Shown piece by piece: positions 60,081 through 64,000 of a stretch of DNA of 64,000 nucleotides. Each line of letters starts with the position of its first letter. Within the stretch, counting starts at the first letter, position 1. The notes beneath the pieces are model-generated. The model worked only from the letters and a program-made list of their open reading frames with translations. It was not told the origin of the DNA and made no database searches. Position numbers and translations under genes: made by a program. Origin of the DNA: Gordionus sp. m RMFG-2023 (Eukaryota; Nematomorpha; Gordioida; Chordodea; Parachordodidae); NCBI RefSeq assembly GCF_954871325.1, contig NC_088776.1, forward strand, positions 23,174,508 to 23,238,507, read 5' to 3'.

Positions 60081-60640
60081 TGTAAAATTGAAGCTTTTGC
60101 TCGAAGATGGAAAACATGTTTGGACCTATATATTGCCAAATCTCGAGGCTTATATAAAATTTTGTCTAAAATATTAATAGGGGTCGTTATTGTAAATCGA
60201 CCCAAATCAGCATCTTAATAACCCTATAAAAATTGAAAGGTAAAGATAAAAGGGGGAAAACTAACAGTGAAAGGGAAAAGAAAAAAGGAAATAATAAATA
60301 GACCTTATTATTATTTTTATTGAAATAAAACCTGTAGAGGAGTCAGCTAATATTAATACCCTTTAAAGAGCAAATTCAGTGTAGTGGATTAATATCCACT
60401 GTTTGGAAATTTAAAAACCTATTGTCTGATATAACTATCATGTGAGATCGAGGTCTAAATGGATATTATGTTTAAATAAATATTATGCTTAAAAATTTTA
60501 ATATATTATCAATAAAATAGATATAATAATAACATAAATAAATGCTTATTTAAAATCGATTTATATATTATCCATAAAATATTCCTATTTTTACTGAAGA
60601 AAGAAAAGAATGGAAAATATTTTCATAAAATATATTATAT
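60081..60640. other. Flank beyond the MULE: purine remnant and a possible further Helitron exon end
   Basis: 60222-60295 is purine-rich like 51080-52670. At 60331-60350, AACCTGTAGAGGAGTCAGCT resembles the exon ends at 45099, 45337 and 50906 (LTPLQ then GT on the minus strand). Only a few codons fit, so a further Helitron exon is a weak suggestion. Confidence 0.3.
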
Positions 60641-60990
60641 ATATATTTTTTTATTTTTTGATACCTAAAATACATATACATATTTTGTTTCAATATGATA
60701 TAATACTTGCACAATAATTTAGAATAGAATGATTTGATATTTATTTTTATTTTTTGATATCTAAATACATATATATAATTTGTTTCATAATTTAATTTAC
60801 TTGCACACTAATTTAGAAATCTAAAATATATATAATTTGTTTCAATATAATATTATTTACTTGCTCACTAATTTAGGATTCATAATATAATTTACTTGCA
60901 CACTAATTTAGAAATTTAAAATACATATATATAATTTGTTTCAATATAATATAATTTACTTGCACAATAATTTAGAATAGAATGATTTGA
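60640..60990 (+). repeat. Tandem repeat, TTTACTTGCACACTAATTTA unit
   Basis: Five imperfect copies of a module with ATATATAATTTGTTTCAATA and TTTACTTGCACACTAATTTA alternate at 60-110 bp spacing. No coding sequence. Confidence 0.8.
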
Positions 60991-61261
60991 ATAAATAATA
61001 ATAAAAATAAATAAATAAATACGTAATGATAGCATTACGTAGCGATGTCCTCACTACGTCACGATGATGTAGTGTAAATTATAATATTATAGAATTATTT
61101 TTAAATATTTCTTTAAAAGATGTTATATGATGTCCATATCAATATTCTATGATCTTCTATAAAATATATAATTCACTATTGATATAAATTATTTGACTGT
61201 CATAGGATAATAAAATGAGATACTGTAAATCTACGAAATATTCTATTGTTTGCATTGTGTT

Positions 61262-61728
61262 TTAATTTTTTTACTTAATTTATAATTTAATTTTATCAAT
61301 AATTTTATGATTAAATTTTACTTTTATTAAGAAAAGTATTTTAAAGTTATTCACTTTATATAAAATTATATTTGATATATTATATTATTTAGTAATTTTA
61401 TGTATCTATTAATATTAATTATAATAAATTTCACTTTTGTCTTAAAACTTATCTTTGGCTTATATTTCATTTCTTAAAATTTGGTTTCACTTTTTTTATA
61501 TATAAATGTTTTTTTCCCAAAAAAGTTTTTGTTTAAAAAATTATTAATTTTTACATTCTTTTTTTCAAATTCTTTTTTAAGATTTATGCATACATTTTTG
61601 GGGGACAGGGGGTAGAGAGAGGACTAAGGCGGATATTTATTATTAGCTTAATATGATATTCACAAAAAGTGATATGATATATTACTGAAAGAGGGTTCCT
61701 CTTGCCAACCTCCCTGGCTAGGCCTACG
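61262..61728. mobile_element. MITE family A, copy 3
   Basis: Long blocks match copies 1 and 2 in the same order, ending CCCTGGCTAGGCCTACG, a mutated right terminus. It matches copy 1 further to the left than copy 2 does, so copy 2 is an internally shortened version. Confidence 0.85.
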
Positions 61729-61859
61729 CTAACATTATACACACTTTTAATTATAATGTACTACCTTCATATAATACATATAGAATAATTTAAATTATCG
61801 ATGCTCTAATACAAGCTACCAAAAAATTATGAATGAAAAATGGTTATTATTTATATTAT

Positions 61860-62242
61860 GGATTAAATAAATAAAAAAACCTCATACAATGAATGCATTA
61901 TTATAGTATATTGTATGATATAATATAAATATGAGTTTGCTAATAGAATCTCCAACCTTTTAGGATGGCATTTATAACGATAGCAAAAACTATCCAGAAA
62001 TAAGTTTTATTTGGAAAATAATGACTATGATTGTATGCAATATATAGATTGATGTTTAGGAATATCATAGTATTTATTATAATATTATATTTTTTTAGTG
62101 CATGTATTTTTTCCTATTACATCTAAAAATTTGGTTAATAACTCCCAATTCATTTTAACGCCTAGCCTACCCCTTAAATGCCTACCCCCTTAAAAAAATT
62201 TGAAACAAATTGTACCATCCCCCCTTCGGTCATGTAGACGCT
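61860..62242. mobile_element. MITE family B, copy 2, inverted and truncated
   Basis: The right terminus TCATGTAGACGCT (62230-62242) is intact. The interior is the reverse complement of 17700-18000, for example CTATGATTGTATGCAATATA at 62022. The other end was not found. Confidence 0.75.
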
Positions 62243-62699
62243 GATTGGCATAAGGAAACCGAAAATGGGCTAATTTATTAATTCTTTTAAAGTATCTTAA
62301 CAATTAATTACTTAAAAATTTTAAAATCATATTTATACATTTATAAGATTTTGTTAAATTTTAAAAGAATTCGATATCTTGATGCAAGAATATATTTTTT
62401 CAAAATTAAGCCATCTCTTAGGTTTAAATCCTTGAGCGAGATTAAGATGATAGATTTCGCTTAAAAATTTGGTTTAGTCTTTTAAGAGTTGGCTCAAAAC
62501 CTACTATTATGGAAATATTTATCACTAATATTTGTTGATGGTGAACCTTCTATACTTTAATAGCAAAGTTGTGGCGATATAAAATTTATATAAAAATATT
62601 TAAAATAAACTTTTTATCTCCATTTTTTATGTGGCTATAAAAATATATTATAAAGTAATGTGATAAGGGATTCAAATTTAACACTTTTGAAAAAAATTT

Positions 62700-63059
62700 A
62701 AATTTTTTTGGCGGATAGGCTCTGCCTATCCTTAAATTTGTAAAGAGAGCTAAAAATTAAAAATAAATTATAAAGATGGGCGGGGGGGGGGGGGGTTGAT
62801 CTTGAAATTTTAACTTAACATGTTTACAATATATATTTTTACCCATTTGCTTTAAAAAAATCAAATAGGTTGAAGTCGTAAAAACGATCCGATGTTTGAA
62901 TCTGAGTCGAAAAAACGACTCATATTTTGGGTCGAGGTCTTTTTTTCGGCTTAAACTCGGGTCGAGGTCGAAAAAAACGAGCCCAACTGTTAGTCGGAGT
63001 CGAAAAAAAAATACGAACTTTGGGTCGGGGTCACAACTCGAGGCGATTTAACAACACTA
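62700..63059. repeat. Degenerate GTCGGGTCG-rich repeat ending in a hAT-type terminus
   Basis: G run at 62778-62795. From 62870 to 63045, GTCG and CGAC words alternate with A runs (GGGTCGAGGTC). The block ends CGATTTAACAACACTA at 63059, the same terminal word as the hAT MITE at 63445. The left end was not found. Confidence 0.5.
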
Positions 63060-63227
63060 CTTACAGCTCATAGCCCCCCTCACTTGTACCCCGGATAATT
63101 AGTTACATGAAGCCGTTACGAAATTTGAAGGGAAGATTTTTAAGCCAACGGTATGATTAAAATAAATTATAATATATAACAGTTGATGATTAAATAAAGT
63201 AAAATATATCACAGCTGATGATTAAAA

Positions 63228-63445
63228 TAGTTTTGTTAAACGGCTCGTGAGCCGATTTTTAAAAGCGGCTAACTCAATATTTTAGCCAGAAAAATATCTA
63301 AGACTCGAGATTTCGATAATACATGTCTAGACCTTTGTTCCTTCTATGAGCAGAATCTTCAGACTTACATAATATTTTTCTGGATAAAATATTGAGTTAG
63401 CCATTTTTAAAAATCAGCTGAAAACTAGCCGTTTAACAACACTAG
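63228..63445. mobile_element. hAT MITE (218 bp), nearly palindromic, with perfect 8-bp target duplication
   Basis: It starts TAGTTTTGTTAAACGGCT and ends AGCCGTTTAACAACACTA. The arms pair over about 80 bp (ATTTTTAAAAGCGGCTAACT against AGTTAGCCATTTTTAAAAAT). The octamer GATTAAAA flanks it at 63220-63227 and 63446-63453. Just upstream, 63181-63227 carries a small tandem duplication (CAGTTGATGATTAAAT / CAGCTGATGATTAAAAT). Confidence 0.9.
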
Positions 63446-63610
63446 ATTAAAAAATATTCTTTGTTATCCGGAATATATTTTAACAGTTTAACAGACAAAT
63501 GTCTATAATTATCAATCTTAATACAATTACAAATTTTATGTAAATTACATAATATACATAATAATTTACATTTGACGGGAAGAACTAGTTTCAACGTAAG
63601 TTATTAAGAT

Positions 63611-64000
63611 ATGGCGTCTGTTGATTCTTTGTCATTGATTATAAAGGAAATATTACCATTTAGTTCAAAAGATGTTCATCCATTTAGTCAAGTATTATAA
63701 AGAATATTCATAATATCTAGTGTTTTGTTAGAATACATTTATTGCTCGGTATCTACACAATTTATCAATAATTGACCCTAGAACTTTATTTGTCTCTAAA
63801 GTATGTATTGTAAAATAATATTTCTCTATTTATAAATTAGGCATCACTGTTTAAGTATATAAAAATTTTAAATGATTACAAAGAATATTCTGGTTTAAAT
63901 GAAAATGATACTTCTTCAATGTTAAGGAACAATCAATTTAACTATGATATGATTGAAATAAAAAAAGCCTATAAATATGTTTCAGCAAATATTCACCCAG
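63611..64000 (+). CDS. Sideroflexin, N-terminal exons (runs off the window)
   Basis: Exons 63611-63691, 63732-63800 and 63841-64000+ join in phase; both introns are exactly 40 bp with GT-AG ends. The product starts MASVDSLSLIIKEILPFSSK, then HPFSQNTFIARYLHNLSIID with PRTLFVSKASL, then EIKKAYKYVSANIHP at the window edge. The T F . . R . . H . . . . . DPRTLF block and the K.AY.....HP end, where family members continue with DTGE, are sideroflexin hallmarks. About 103 of some 320 residues are present. Sideroflexins are inner mitochondrial membrane carriers; SFXN1/3 move serine into mitochondria for one-carbon metabolism. The membrane segments come later and are outside the window, so which paralogue this is cannot be told. 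The start is the first ATG after stops in this frame. Confidence 0.88.

Overview
The window looks like nuclear DNA of an invertebrate animal. It is very AT-rich (roughly three quarters A+T by eye) and full of repeats. Host genes carry animal-type products (ERdj5, CNGA-type cyclic nucleotide-gated channel, sideroflexin, class III alcohol dehydrogenase). Most introns are only about 40-60 bp with clean GT-AG ends, but two introns have swollen to 3.1 and 6.7 kb with repeats. I cannot name the species; a compact-intron bilaterian is the safest statement.

Host genes: the 3' part of class III alcohol dehydrogenase (ADH5-like) on + at 1044-1615; the complete ERdj5/DNAJC10 gene on - at 8077-1749, convergent with it; a possible 54-residue two-exon gene on - at 8547-8340; a complete CNG channel alpha subunit on - at 30709-20578, whose last exon lies 6.7 kb from the rest; and the first three exons of a sideroflexin on + from 63611 to the window end. 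Exons of these genes were joined by hand; in each one the phases agree across every intron.

The rest is mobile DNA, mostly decayed. 1-9 kb: a MITE family (A) and a LINE fragment inside the ERdj5 intron. 9.7-18.3 kb: LINE reverse transcriptase relic, second MITE A copy, Ty3/gypsy integrase relic with a probable LTR, and MITE B. 21-27 kb, inside the CNGA intron: two hAT-type non-autonomous elements, one of which carries an exon-like open frame with splice sites. 32.4-35.1 kb: an element with about 400-bp terminal inverted repeats around a relic of an unnamed transposon protein. 35.7-40.1 kb: a hAT element with DUF4371/ZMYM1-like transposase and a near-perfect in-frame 261-bp duplication. 41.4-43.7 kb: hAT and gypsy relics. 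43.9-51.0 kb: a Helitron relic with repeated small exons, split by a 5.2-kb hAT element with a perfect 8-bp target duplication and two opposed transposase copies. 51.1-52.7 kb: a 1.6-kb tract almost purely purine on +. 52.7-60.1 kb: a 7.36-kb Mutator-like (MULE) element with 1.5-kb inverted termini, a perfect 10-bp target duplication, an OTU-protease gene and a frameshifted transposase. 60.6-63.5 kb: tandem repeats, further copies of MITE A and B, and a 218-bp hAT MITE with a perfect 8-bp target duplication.

The most interesting structures are the OTU-carrying MULE, the palindromic hAT nested in a Helitron exon, the hAT element holding an exon, and the Helitron exon repeats.
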